Shown here: positions 11,086-21,479 of the stretch, one piece after another
Layout: each line of letters starts with the position of its first letter
How positions within the stretch are numbered: position 1 is the first letter of the stretch
Assembly (NCBI GenBank): GCA_964019135.1
Contig: OZ025248.1
Coordinates: 9,679,574-9,743,573 of the forward strand
Length of the DNA: 64,000 nucleotides
DNA from: Arenicola marina
Taxonomy: Eukaryota; Annelida; Polychaeta; Arenicolidae
Direction: 5' to 3'
The notes under the pieces: generated by a model
Seen by the model: only the letters and a program-made list of their open reading frames with translations
Database searches by the model: none
What the model was told of the DNA's origin: nothing
Made by a program: the position numbers and the translations under genes

Positions 11086-12150
11086 TCAGTTCACCACACT
11101 CCGGGTCCCTGAGTCACCATTCGTACTCTGGTCGGTGTCCACTTTATCTTTGCAGAATAATTTCCGTAAATTAATCATGTATTCTTTGTACTTGAAGGCA
11201 TAAATAACAGGGTTTATGCAGCTGTTTATGTATACGGCTACGACCGTAAAGCGGTAGAAAGCCCCAGTTATATTGATTCGCACGGCTCCAATGTTGCCCA
11301 GTAAAAAGTAAACTGCATTCCATGACCAGCAAAAAGCGAAACAGGCGACAACCAAGACCAGCGTCTTGAATACGTTACGTCGTGCGACATTCATCCGGGT
11401 CTCGTGTGACGTCATCGCGCTATCATTTGTTGCCGTGGAGACGCCGCCATGAGCCACGCTGTTCTTCCGGCGGAGTGAGAGGAGCATGCGCACATAGCAG
11501 ACGGCCATGGCGATTATGGGCAGGAAGAACTGCACCATGATATTGGCAATGCCCACGCCGCGTCTGACGCCGTCGCTAGGCCAGTGACTCATAATGCGAC
11601 ATCTGCCTCCACCCAGAACCGTGGTGACCGGGTCGAATACGTTGTACGCCAGGCCGATCACCCAGGCCGATCCCATCATGCCCCACGCCATGTTGGCCGT
11701 GAAACGCGTCTTGTGCCAGATCGGGTGGACGATCTCCAGGTAACGCTCGAAGGTCAAGGCCAGCAGGTTGTAGGTGGACGTCATAAAGAGGCTCCAGAGG
11801 AGGTAGTTACTGGTCCAGAGGCGGCAGTAGAGCGCCCAGACCGGACTCGAGTAGTCGACGGCGATGTTCTTGGTGCCCTCAGATGCGATCAGCGTCAGGG
11901 ACGCCAAGAGGTCAACCACGCTCTGGTGGATGATGAACCAGTTGGGTATCTTCTGACGCATGCGCTTAGCCCAGCAGATCACCACCACAACGAGGCCGTT
12001 GCCAACGATACCGAGAATACCAATGGCGGTGTAGATGGACGTTGCAATTAACTTCGAACTGTTGTTTTCATTTCCCCTGAAAATGGCTGATATGATGTTG
12101 TCTGTCACATTCAGGTCGTCGCTAGACCTAAAAGTAATCGTCTCATCCAT
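11086..12150 (-). CDS. Class A orphan GPCR, intronless (GPCR-2)
   Basis: A 354-residue receptor starting at ATG (12150-12148). The N-terminus (1-38) has NVT and NNSS sequons. TM1 has GN at 50-51 and TM2 has Asp80. Cys109 (start of TM3) and Cys184 (extracellular loop 2) can form the standard disulphide. ERY sits at 135-137 and NPVIY at 313-317. TM6 has CWSW at 274-277, so the usual CWxP proline is missing, as in GPCR-1. The C-tail is short (about 35 residues). Family features suggest a peptide-type rhodopsin-class receptor acting through G proteins at the plasma membrane; no ligand can be named. Compared with GPCR-1 the core from TM1 to TM6 is nearly identical even at silent sites, while the N-terminus, third extracellular loop and tail differ. 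Confidence 0.92.
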   Translation of the reverse strand: MDETITFRSSDDLNVTDNIISAIFRGNENNSSKLIATSIYTAIGILGIVGNGLVVVVICWAKRMRQKIPNWFIIHQSVVDLLASLTLIASEGTKNIAVDYSSPVWALYCRLWTSNYLLWSLFMTSTYNLLALTFERYLEIVHPIWHKTRFTANMAWGMMGSAWVIGLAYNVFDPVTTVLGGGRCRIMSHWPSDGVRRGVGIANIMVQFFLPIIAMAVCYVRMLLSLRRKNSVAHGGVSTATNDSAMTSHETRMNVARRNVFKTLVLVVACFAFCWSWNAVYFLLGNIGAVRINITGAFYRFTVVAVYINSCINPVIYAFKYKEYMINLRKLFCKDKVDTDQSTNGDSGTRSVVN

Positions 12151-12294
12151 CTTCTAAGCCGTTCCAATCCTGGACAGTTCCGTGGTAGAAACCTCTCCTT
12201 AGCGTGGTCCAGTAATGGCCCTCTTTCCTCTTCTGCTGACCATGTGCGTTGCAACGGATGACGCGGCTGTCACATTTACCCAGACCGTGTTGCT

Positions 12295-12302
12295 GTATAT
12301 AC
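12295..12302 (-). promoter_or_regulatory. Candidate TATA-like element for GPCR-2
   Basis: GTATATAC lies about 145 bp upstream of the GPCR-2 ATG, close to the spacing of the TATA box above GPCR-1. The match is weak and palindromic, so strand cannot be judged from the site itself. Confidence 0.3.
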
Positions 12303-15300
12303 ACTGGACATACGGAACCCGGAAGACAAGTATGTTATTGCGGCAAACGGTTAAGTAAAACAGAGTAAACGTCTCTGGTCTCGGGCAGGCTCGTAATACA
12401 ACTAATAAACTAGTAACTGGCCATAAGCTCGTCATGGGGGCAGGTGCTCGTCGAACATGTCATCCTAGATCGCTGAAGGCTCGGTTTTATAGCAGCCAAC
12501 TTCGTCATGTGACTTCCCAAAGGGTGGTCTTTCATCCCCTGACACTTCAGCAGATAGTAGCCCTTTTTACGGTCTTAGATGTCGCAAGGTGTATCATATC
12601 CTCTTTAAACATCACCATTGTCGCACCGGCCAATTCAATTAGATACCCATTTGATCTCCCACTCACAGATGATCCGGTACCGCTGCCTTTGATGAATGAC
12701 GCTTCCGGCGTCCAGCCTCCCTTCCATCGCTGCTTCCCTAATTGGCTTTTACCAGGAAGAAAGGCCTTTACATCCACTTTATCTCCGCCACACCCCACCC
12801 TAATACTTTAACACAAGCCTCCAGGTACCTTTCTCGTTCATTCCCATCTTCCACTTCTGAGTGCATACAGGCGTGTTCATCGTGAGATTATTCTCTCTTC
12901 AAAGGCAAGGGACGTTGAGCCCGCTTCCGGCAGTCTCCAACAGATCATAGCCTCTTTGTCTACACTACGTGTTTTTCATACACTTTTCAATCACTATTCC
13001 ATACCATTAGAGAGGGATACCTAATGTATTTGTGTTGATATGAGGACACGTATTAAATTGGCCTGTATGTCTACGGTATGTACGTTTTATGTACCGTTAA
13101 ACAGGGTAAGGGTAATGTAGTACTTCTGCATGGGACACCTGTTAAACCTCTGTTAAGTTCACTTTCTCATACTACAATTGCAGTACGGTCCAACACTCGC
13201 GCCTTCTTTTGAATGTGTTTGAGTACTTTACATATCAAAAGTAGTGCATATGAGGCTATTGCCAGCATACATTATTATTTTTAATTGTCGCTGTCTTTGG
13301 TTCACCAATGGCTTCAATATTCCTTAAGTGAACCCACAAACACAATGTACAGGGCATCGGCTAACCCTGACGTCACCTTCCCAGCCAACCCGGGCCACTG
13401 GATACATATATATGTTTTAATTTCTTTATAGCTAATTGTCGCCACCACCAACTGGCATCGGGGCCGGTGCATAATTGTTGGATATAATTGATGCCTATGT
13501 GCCATGTGACTCCATACATTGACCCAAGGACTGTCACACCCACTGCCTCAAGTCGATGGCAGGTCCATTGTCACAGCACACCAACAACAGAGGCTAGCTC
13601 AAGGCCAATCGACCGCCACCCCATTAAGACCCCCTACCCCTGCCACACCCCCACCATCCCCTGACCGCCAATCCCCAGCGCCACCTCTCCCCAGAGCCTC
13701 ATTTCCGGTGGTGGGCTCTGCGTTTGTGGCATGGAACCCTGGGGCGGCACAACTTCAAAACCCCTCTGTGAGAACCCCTGATGTTGGATTTCAGGGGCTT
13801 ACCCTTGTCACAACCTTATTTCCTTTCTCTTCCGAGATTTTCCAATTGCGACTAGGTGGAGGAATAAAGCAAAATCTCACAATCCCGTTGCTCAACTGCT
13901 GTGAGATATAAGGGTCATATCAGAGGGGGGGGGGGGGGTGGACGGAGGCGCAAGGAGTATTTCCGTTTCTCGGGAATGGGCTTTTCATTTTTTTCGTGAA
14001 CTGGAAATCGGGTATTCACCTACCGTCGTGATCAAGGATTTTCATTAATCGTGAACTGGGAATTTAACTTAAAAAGGAAAAAATAACCGAATCTGGAAAT
14101 CGCCCACTTATATCATGCAATTTGCCCTTCCTTTCTATACAGGGAGTTCGTATTTTAATTAACCGTGACCTGGGATTAAAGAAATTTGTTCTTCGGGATC
14201 TGGGAATATGATCCCCACCAGCCTCGTAGTATGGTTAGCGTGCTCTGCTAGGCCAACCCCAAGCGTCTGGTACGTGGTTCGAGCCCCACATGTGTCTTTC
14301 TTCGTACAGAGTAAGTCACTCCCTGAGATATGGCTCCTCTCTGACCCTTTCCATTGGAGCGATAGGACATACAGAGGTACAAGCGTCCATATTTCGTAAA
14401 CGCCAATGAGCGTGCGATATAGGGGTAAACTCTTCTCAACGCATATCCTACCCTCGCCTAAAAGTGCGGAAAGGGTATGGGAGACGTTTCGCACTGAAAT
14501 CAATGCCACCCGAACCACTCCCATGAATTTCAGTTGTCAACTCAACTGTAAACAAAGATGTTCGTTGCATCTATTGATGCAGGGAGAGTGCAATTCGAGG
14601 CATCATTACACCGAATGGCCCAAGATATTTAATGTAGAGGTCTGTAGAAATCCTATTTCACTTCACTTCACTTCTGAAGGCCTTGAAGTACAAGGCTTAA
14701 TCATTCAAGGTGGTGCAGTCAGTTTACTTACAACACGTGTGATAATAACATCTAATGTTGGAAATTTCGATTATTGAAATGTTTTTGCTTTCGTCAACTC
14801 TGAATACCTGAATAGTTAAAAAATGTCTTTTATTTCATAGCGAGTTTATAGTATAATTTAGGAAAATAACGAAGAGGACTGTTGGCTCAGTTGGCCTTTG
14901 TGCAATCCCGAAAATCAGAGAAATAGCGTTTCCGGAGATTGACTTCATATATACACTCTTGTTGGTAATGGAAACAGCGAAGTTGTTGGTACCAGTTGAC
15001 TGGGATTTCTCTCAGAACAAAGATTTTTCGCCGACTTTCACAGCTGATTGGATTGTATTCCGTCCGATTGGAGACTAGCTATCCGACAAAATATGCGTTA
15101 TTAGATTCTTGAAACGTCATGTAAAGAAAGATAAATAGGCTTTGCTGTGTCATTGAAGAATTGTAAATCACAATGACAATCGATGCTGGTGAATGGAAAC
15201 ACATTTATTCATTACCCTTAAAGGTAATTATTGCTTATTAACATCGATGCTTTGCAGACTTTTGCACACTTACACGATGGCGCTAAACTTAAGATTGTTT

Positions 15301-16427
15301 GAAAATGGATAGCTGTACATGGGTAACTTACTCGAACATGGAAACTGTGCGTAAGCCTGTACCTATGTCTTTCTCGGAGATGGATTATATTACATTATTA
15401 TTGTGAAAACATAATATTCAATTGTAAGTATAGATCACAGCACCCCTAACATTTCAACGGCATTCGCCTATATTACATATACATAAGGAAGGCAGTATCC
15501 AATGCAATGTTTGATGTTAGTGTGTTTGCCTATATATATAGCTTCATTATCATGAGGCTAGCTTGTTGGCACCTAAATTGTAATGGAATAGTAATGGAGT
15601 GTAGTATAATAAATAATTAATTAAAATTAACATGCACGAGGCAAACATGCGCTATTACTGTTATGTGGTCTATTATCACCCACTCCTCTCATAATATTCA
15701 ATAATCGACTTCGTCATTAAATACACTCACCAAAGACACCTGAGAATAACACCATGGTGTCTCATGACGCTCCAGTCACGCTCTCATTATTATTCCATCA
15801 AATATGGATGTCGATGTGGTTGTATGAGAGACTTTCGATGCCTTCCGCCTTGTCAAACCCATCGCCATTGTTTTCTCCTTGGTTTCCGCCATTGTCGCCA
15901 GGTGTCGCCTCGGGTAACCATGAATCAATGCTGTAAACTGAGGAATTTCGGCGCTTGCTCAAGATCGATGCCTTCGATTCAGACTTGGTCCTGAAAGCAC
16001 AGACATAAATCAAATGCCATGTGAAATGACCTGTAGTGAGCCCACATCGGAGGGTTTCATCGCTATTAAAGCAAAAATCAAAAACCAAATTGGACCTTGA
16101 TGTGGGTTAGGGAACATGATGTAAAGACACGTTTATTAGAAGAAACTTTGTACAGATGTTGCTAGATCTTGTAACGCCGATGCATTACTGTAACAATTAA
16201 TGGTTAAATGCTTCACAACGGTTGGTCTTTTACAGAGAGTGAATGCTGTGCAACGGGACGATACTTTAACAAATTTTGATACTTTACAATACTTTCTAAT
16301 CTTACAATAGTTAATACTTCACTGCTATTACTGCTAATACTGTCGGTGCTCGACAACCGGTGAATACATGTTAATGGGCGGAGAGTGCACATCGTTTTTA
16401 TACTTCTAATTGTTGGTACTTTACAAT
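12303..16427. other. Intergenic, no gene seen
   Basis: Open frames near 12.4, 13.5, 14.2 and 15.8 kb are low-complexity or lack splice and domain support. A 14-base G-run lies at 13925-13938. A stretch at 13.98-14.2 kb has loose repeats of the form CGTGAACTGGGAAT. A tRNA-like sequence at 14220-14292 is listed separately. The minus strand has AATAAA at 16137-16132, which could serve the SLC22 gene. Confidence 0.5.
14220..14292 (+). repeat. tRNA-like / SINE head
   Basis: TAGTATGGTTAGC (A-box-like) at 14227 is followed 49 bp later by GGTTCGAGCCC (B-box) at 14276-14286, a normal tRNA spacing. The T-stem does not pair properly and the acceptor arms do not match, so I read it as a SINE head or pseudo-tRNA and not as a working tRNA gene. 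Confidence 0.4.
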
Positions 16428-16912
16428 GGGTGTGCGTTACAACGGTTGGGTGGGGTCGTTACAACGGCTGGGTGGGGTCGTTACAACGGGTGGGTGGGTC
16501 CGTTACAATTGGTGGGTGGGAGCGTTACAACGGCTAGGTTGGTGAGTGCGTAACAATGGGTGGGTGGGTGCGTTACAACGGGTGGGTGGGGTCGTTACAA
16601 CGGGTGGGTTGGGTCGTTACAACGGCCGGGTGGGTGCGTTACAATGGGTGGGTGGGATCGTTACAACGGCTGGGTTGGTGAGTGCGTAACAACGGGTGGG
16701 TGGGTGCGTTACAATGGGTGGGTGGGTGGGAGCGTTACAACGGCTGGGTTGGTGAGTGCGTAACAACGGGTTGGTGGGTGCGTTACAATGGGTTGGTGGG
16801 AGCGTTACAACGGTTGGGTTGGTAAGTGCGTTACAACGGCCGGGTGGGTGCGTTACAACGGGTGGGTGGGGTCGTTACAACGGCTGGGTGGGGTCGTTAC
16901 AACGGCTGGACA
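16428..16912. repeat. 22-bp minisatellite, about 22 copies
   Basis: The unit CGTTACAACGGCTGGGTGGG plus two bases repeats at 22 bp, with a 26-bp variant containing GGTTGGTGAGTG. The array ends two bases before the SLC22 stop codon, so it lies in the 3' UTR of that gene or in a downstream intron. One strand is G-rich, with repeated GGGTGGG that could form G-quadruplexes. Confidence 0.88.
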
Positions 16913-16913
16913 C

Positions 16914-18530
16914 TCACATGCCGATGGTGACCGCCTCCTGCAGCGTGTCCGGCAGTTTGTGGCCCTTGGTCTCCGGGAGACAGGACGCCAGGAGGGCCGT
17001 GGCGGTCAGCAGGGATCCGAAAACCACCGAGGGCAGCGGCTGCCACACGGCGTACAGAGTCCCGCCCAGAAACGGCGATATCATGGCGCCGACGCGGGAC
17101 ACCGTGGCGGCGTACCCCAGCACGGTGTGGCGGGAGGGAGTCGGGAAGAGCTCCATGCTGTACATCAGGGCCGCGTCGTAGGCAAACGTGGCGGCCGCTT
17201 TGCCGAAAGTCCCCATGCCCGTGATCAGGCCGGTCATATGCGGCCGGACACCCACGACCAGAGCGATGGCGAGGCACACGAGGCCGCTCAGCAATAAGGC
17301 GATCACGTTGGGGAACTTACGGCCGGCGAAGTGGAGGCATAGGGCACAGGACATGCTGCCCGGCAACTCGGCCAAACCTGAGAGGAACGTGTTGAGGATG
17401 ACGTCACCATAGGTCCCGGCGCTGTACGACATGCCGTAAAAGACAGTGGCTGCCGCAAACCAGTCGAAGTAAATGATAAGCATTTCCTTGCGCAGCGTGA
17501 CATTCTTGCAGAGCGATATTAAGTTCGATTTGGCGGTAGGAGTTGCGCCCGGAGCATGGTCAGTTCTCTCCTCCTCCACCGACCACTTTATGCCTTTCGG
17601 GATCTGATTCCCGTTCACGGCCGCCGCTCGGCGAATGATCCGATCGGCCTCCTCGCAGCGCCCTCTGGCGATTAACCACCGCGGAGACTCCGGCACCAGC
17701 CAAATAAATGACGTCATTGCAGCCACGGGCACCACCAGAACCAACATGAGCCGGTCCCAGCGCCGGATGTTATAGGCAATTCCGGAGACCAGCATGATCC
17801 CGAAAGAGAAGGTGGCGCTGTTGGTGATCGCGAACGGGACTCGGTACTTGGGTCCCACAAACTCGAGGACTATAACCGTGGAGCTGAGAGTGACACACAT
17901 GTCAAACATTCCGACCAGAAATCGAAGTGCGCAAAACACGTAATAATTAGGTGCGAACGCCACAGCGACGCCGGCCGCGAAGAAGCCAAGGACGCTCAAA
18001 GTCAGGACCCGGTGTCGACCGAACCTGTCCGATAACACTCCCGACACGAGACCTCCGATTAAAACACCGGCTATAAATATGGTGCTGCTCAGCTGGGCGA
18101 GCCACGCCTTCCCGCAGACCAATCGGAAGTCAGAGATGATCGTCGATATAAACTCGCTCTGGTCGAAGACCCAATCCCAGCATTCCACCGTCGCTGTGTC
18201 CGGATCCAGGTTCAGGGACCGATTCCAGGTCAGGATCTCGTCATCGGTCAAATTTTCGTAATCCAGATCGAACATTCGGCAGCTGTCGTAGATCACGTCA
18301 CCGTCTCCATGGTTGTTACTGTCGTAAGGGATGGCGACTGCTCGTTGGATATCGTGGGGAAATCTCGCGAGACGTCCCACGTGACACCAGTGATCCTGCG
18401 GCGCGAGCAGAAAGTTAGCGGCGAGGTTATGGATGCCGTTGTTGAGGTTGGTCAGTCCAAGTAGTACGGCCAAGCACACCTGGTAGGGGCCGACGTCCCC
18501 GATATACTGGAACGAGTCTTCGAACTTCAT
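16914..18530 (-). CDS. SLC22-family organic ion transporter, intronless
   Basis: A 538-residue major-facilitator protein, the usual SLC22 length. SLC22 signatures in order are DVGPYQ near the start (12-17), TM1, and a large extracellular loop (about 42-146) with Cys84, Cys117, Cys139 and NLT/NRS sequons. SDRFGRHR (167-174) follows in the loop after TM2, PESPRWL (280-286) after TM6, ELFPT (460-464), and PETKG (519-523) after TM12. It should move organic cations, anions or zwitterions across the plasma membrane; the residues do not tell which. The start is the first ATG, followed by FEDSFQYIGDVG as the family begins. The whole protein is one exon, whereas animal SLC22 genes usually have about ten, so it may be a retrocopy that kept function. 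The stop TGA is immediately preceded by sequence that also reads as a splice donor (GCAT/GTGAGT). Confidence 0.93.
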   Translation of the reverse strand: MKFEDSFQYIGDVGPYQVCLAVLLGLTNLNNGIHNLAANFLLAPQDHWCHVGRLARFPHDIQRAVAIPYDSNNHGDGDVIYDSCRMFDLDYENLTDDEILTWNRSLNLDPDTATVECWDWVFDQSEFISTIISDFRLVCGKAWLAQLSSTIFIAGVLIGGLVSGVLSDRFGRHRVLTLSVLGFFAAGVAVAFAPNYYVFCALRFLVGMFDMCVTLSSTVIVLEFVGPKYRVPFAITNSATFSFGIMLVSGIAYNIRRWDRLMLVLVVPVAAMTSFIWLVPESPRWLIARGRCEEADRIIRRAAAVNGNQIPKGIKWSVEEERTDHAPGATPTAKSNLISLCKNVTLRKEMLIIYFDWFAAATVFYGMSYSAGTYGDVILNTFLSGLAELPGSMSCALCLHFAGRKFPNVIALLLSGLVCLAIALVVGVRPHMTGLITGMGTFGKAAATFAYDAALMYSMELFPTPSRHTVLGYAATVSRVGAMISPFLGGTLYAVWQPLPSVVFGSLLTATALLASCLPETKGHKLPDTLQEAVTIGM

Positions 18531-18653
18531 TGCCGCATGTGTGTCGATCTATTCGCAGTCTTAAATGCTTGAGCTCGGTTGATGGCGGTGAGCGCCAATG
18601 GTGTCAGCATTTGCAGTCCCTTTCCGTCACAATTGGTTTGTTAGAGATGATGT

Positions 18654-18662
18654 CCTTTTATA
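18654..18662 (-). promoter_or_regulatory. TATA box for the SLC22 gene
   Basis: The minus strand reads TATAAAAGG, a near-perfect TATA box, about 125 bp upstream of the SLC22 ATG. Transcription would start around 18625-18632, leaving a short unspliced 5' UTR. Confidence 0.6.
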
Positions 18663-20219
18663 GTAAAGCAAACGGTTGGGCTGTTAATGTAAGACTTATG
18701 TCTATCACTGGTTCGCACTACGCATGCGTCAGACCTGTGTTAAAGTCACCCCACTTTGAAACGATGTGGCGATTGTGGCATTTAGGGTTGAGGATGGGTG
18801 GTTGAGGGGATGAGGCACTGAGCTATACACGGGCCACTCCATGACACTATGGTTTATTTATGTCTATCCCATGCCCTCCAACCTCACCCGATCCGGTTCT
18901 TTCGGGCCTTCTACCATTTTAATGTCCAGGTTGGACAGACAGTGACCCAAGGCCTGCGAAGTAAGACCCTGACAGTTAACAGTATGAACCGACCCGGCGG
19001 GGGGGGGGGGTACTTAATATATTGCTGTGTGCGGGGGGGGGGTCCGCTGTAAAGCCCCCCTTTTTCAGCGCCCAAATCCGCTCGGTATTTTTTCTCGGCA
19101 ACCCGCTCTATGAACGCTGTGCTCTATAGGGGTATCTATTTCTTCACAAATGTCCGCTCTCTCGCGCATCAAGGGGCACCCGCGGAACCCCCCCACCAGA
19201 TTCGAATAACAGTCCCCCCCCCCTTGGGTGACCGCTCAGTCTCCTTTATGAACTCATAGTGACTGATGCTTTCTTCGTGTCAGTGACATAATGGTGCGAT
19301 CCCGCAACGTTGAACTATGACCGCACATGGTGACATAGTCTGAAGATTTTTATCGTCTGTTCGAGTCACGATGCCAGTTAATTCCAGAATGAACCAGTGC
19401 CTCGACCAGTTTAAAGCCCCGATAACAAACTTTACTACTTTTAAGGGCATTTCATATCTGATTTGGACCGCTTGCCCTTCGACGCCGGGCACCCCTGGCG
19501 GTCACAAGTGTTGTGTCTGGAGTGTGTTGTAATGGATCCTCTTGAAAGCGCTTCACTGATGGGAGTTAATGAATATTCGTAACCGGCCGACGCACATAAC
19601 GGGACCATAGTTACATGATCATAAGCCAAGGATGCAGGGGTTATTTGATGTGCCCCACCCCCCTCCTACGCCCCTCACCATACCCCACCCCAACCCTGAC
19701 GGCATCAGTTTAACATTACCACCTGCCCCCAGCCAGCCTGGATCAGGCGATTGGGCCATCAGCCGCTCAGACGATCAGGCGAACTAAATTTCTATTTTTG
19801 TGTTTTATTTCTGTGTGTGTTTATGTACTTTGAACTTCGAGTTCGAATAAAGATGTGTGAAAGTGTGAAAAAATCCCCCCCACAATTCTTCAATTTGTTG
19901 CCCCTCTTTGCGGAAGCGGATCCAGGGGCGGATTGCCTAGTTCTCGAATGACGTCACGCTCAGGCTCATTTGATATGCGTATACATGAATACTTAATGAG
20001 CTGCCGGGTTCGCTTGACAATCTTAATTACTGTCCGAGTATACGGCATTGCTGCAGTACTGATTTCACGTCACAGGGGCTGATCCAGGTGAGGGGTGTGG
20101 GGGGGGGGGGGGCGACCCGGTCCCGGCCCCACCTTTTAGGGCTGAAATTGTCACCATTTAACATGTGAAAGGCGTTACTCAAAACCGGACCCCCCCCCTT
20201 TTCCGGCATATCTGATCCT

Positions 20220-20291
20220 AGCCCCAGTTCTGTGGCCGTCAGACGGGCCCTGTCAGATTTTTGCCCGGCCTACAGCCACAGAACTGGGGCT
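20220..20291. repeat. Hairpin with perfect 17-bp arms
   Basis: AGCCCCAGTTCTGTGGC at 20220-20236 is the exact reverse complement of 20275-20291, with a 38-base loop. TCTGATCC is present on both outer sides in direct orientation. It directly follows the G/C-run module at 20099-20198. Confidence 0.8.
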
Positions 20292-20981
20292 AATCTGATC
20301 CGACCCTGTGTCATCGTTGTTTATCGCAAGAAAACTAAAAGGTAAAAGACCCTTACTGTATATAAAAATATTACGGACACTTATTATGACCGAAGATTTT
20401 TTTTAAGATAGTGAATAAAATTAGTTTATTTTCCCAAGGAAAGAACAAACGTATTCTAGTCGAAATAAATATGAGTTTGACCAACCGATTGTGATATAGC
20501 AGTAAAACATGCTTCAGTTTATTTGACAAAATAGTGATCATTATGATCCATTATACATAGGCCCACCCACACCATTGGGATTTCATCTGGATGTCATGGT
20601 CGGATAGCTAATGTTACGCTTTCAATTGTACCGACGTTTTTATCTAATCTTATGATTCCCTGTTGAAGAGAGAGTAAAATTTACCTCGCGATCGGCTAAG
20701 AGGACAACAACTACAAGTACATACGTGGTTCGTCATTCCTAAAGGCCGAAAACGCGGATTAATACCAATCAGTGTACACGTAATTCCCGCACAATCTCTT
20801 CCACCGTATTACACACATGTTGCATTGCAATGGGCATATAACAGCGAGTGTCAATTTATTTAAATCACAAACATATACCATACATATGATGCCTGTATGT
20901 GCATAGACAACATCGGGTATTGGGACATTACCCTATATATACGTGCAAGCAAGTAGCTAGATGACACTGATACAGAAAATG

Positions 20982-21229
20982 ATGCGTCTTATATCCAATA
21001 ATCTTTGTTCCTTATAGCTAGGTGATCTAGCCACGCTGCTCTATAGAAACACACGTTACATGCATAAAATTAAACCTGACCACAATACATTTACTTTATC
21101 CTAACATGCGTCTTATATCCAATAATCTTTGTTCCTTATAGCTAGGTGATCTAGCCACGCTGCTCTATAGAAATACACGTTACATGCATAAAATTAAACC
21201 TGACCACAATAAATTTACTTTATCCTAAC
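20982..21229. repeat. 124-bp tandem duplication, two copies
   Basis: 20982-21105 and 21106-21229 are nearly identical copies (ATGCGTCTTATATCC to TTTATCCTAAC), with about two substitutions. It is a recent local duplication with no coding content. Confidence 0.9.
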
Positions 21230-21479
21230 ATAACAACATGAGCGATGAAGTATATCACAGTTAACCAATGGAATTGGTAATCGCGCACAAAAATCCCAAA
21301 ACATACAATTGTCCGTGAATAAAATGCTTCAGATTTGTCTCACCAAGCTCCGTTCCGGAGTACACGATACTACGCGCTGGTTTCGTGAACGATGCGTTCC
21401 GAAGTTGCTATGTCGTCCCTTTCCTCAACTGTCATCAACTTGCCCTGCCTGACCTGTGGGATGGAGCAACATCTGATGC

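Larger units (their letters stand above)
18663..21479. other. Intergenic with G/C-run modules and hairpin
   Basis: No gene was recognised. The region holds two modules bounded by G-runs and C-runs (18999-19223 and 20099-20198), a 17-bp inverted repeat at 20220-20291 and a 124-bp tandem duplication at 20982-21229. Otherwise it is AT-rich. Confidence 0.55.

Noticed and set aside
13519..13911. 130-codon frame rich in Pro and Thr
   Set aside because: Opens with TTG, low complexity, no domain; treated as non-coding.
14159..14524. 121-codon minus-strand frame around the tRNA-like sequence
   Set aside because: Overlaps a probable SINE, with no recognisable domain or splice signals.
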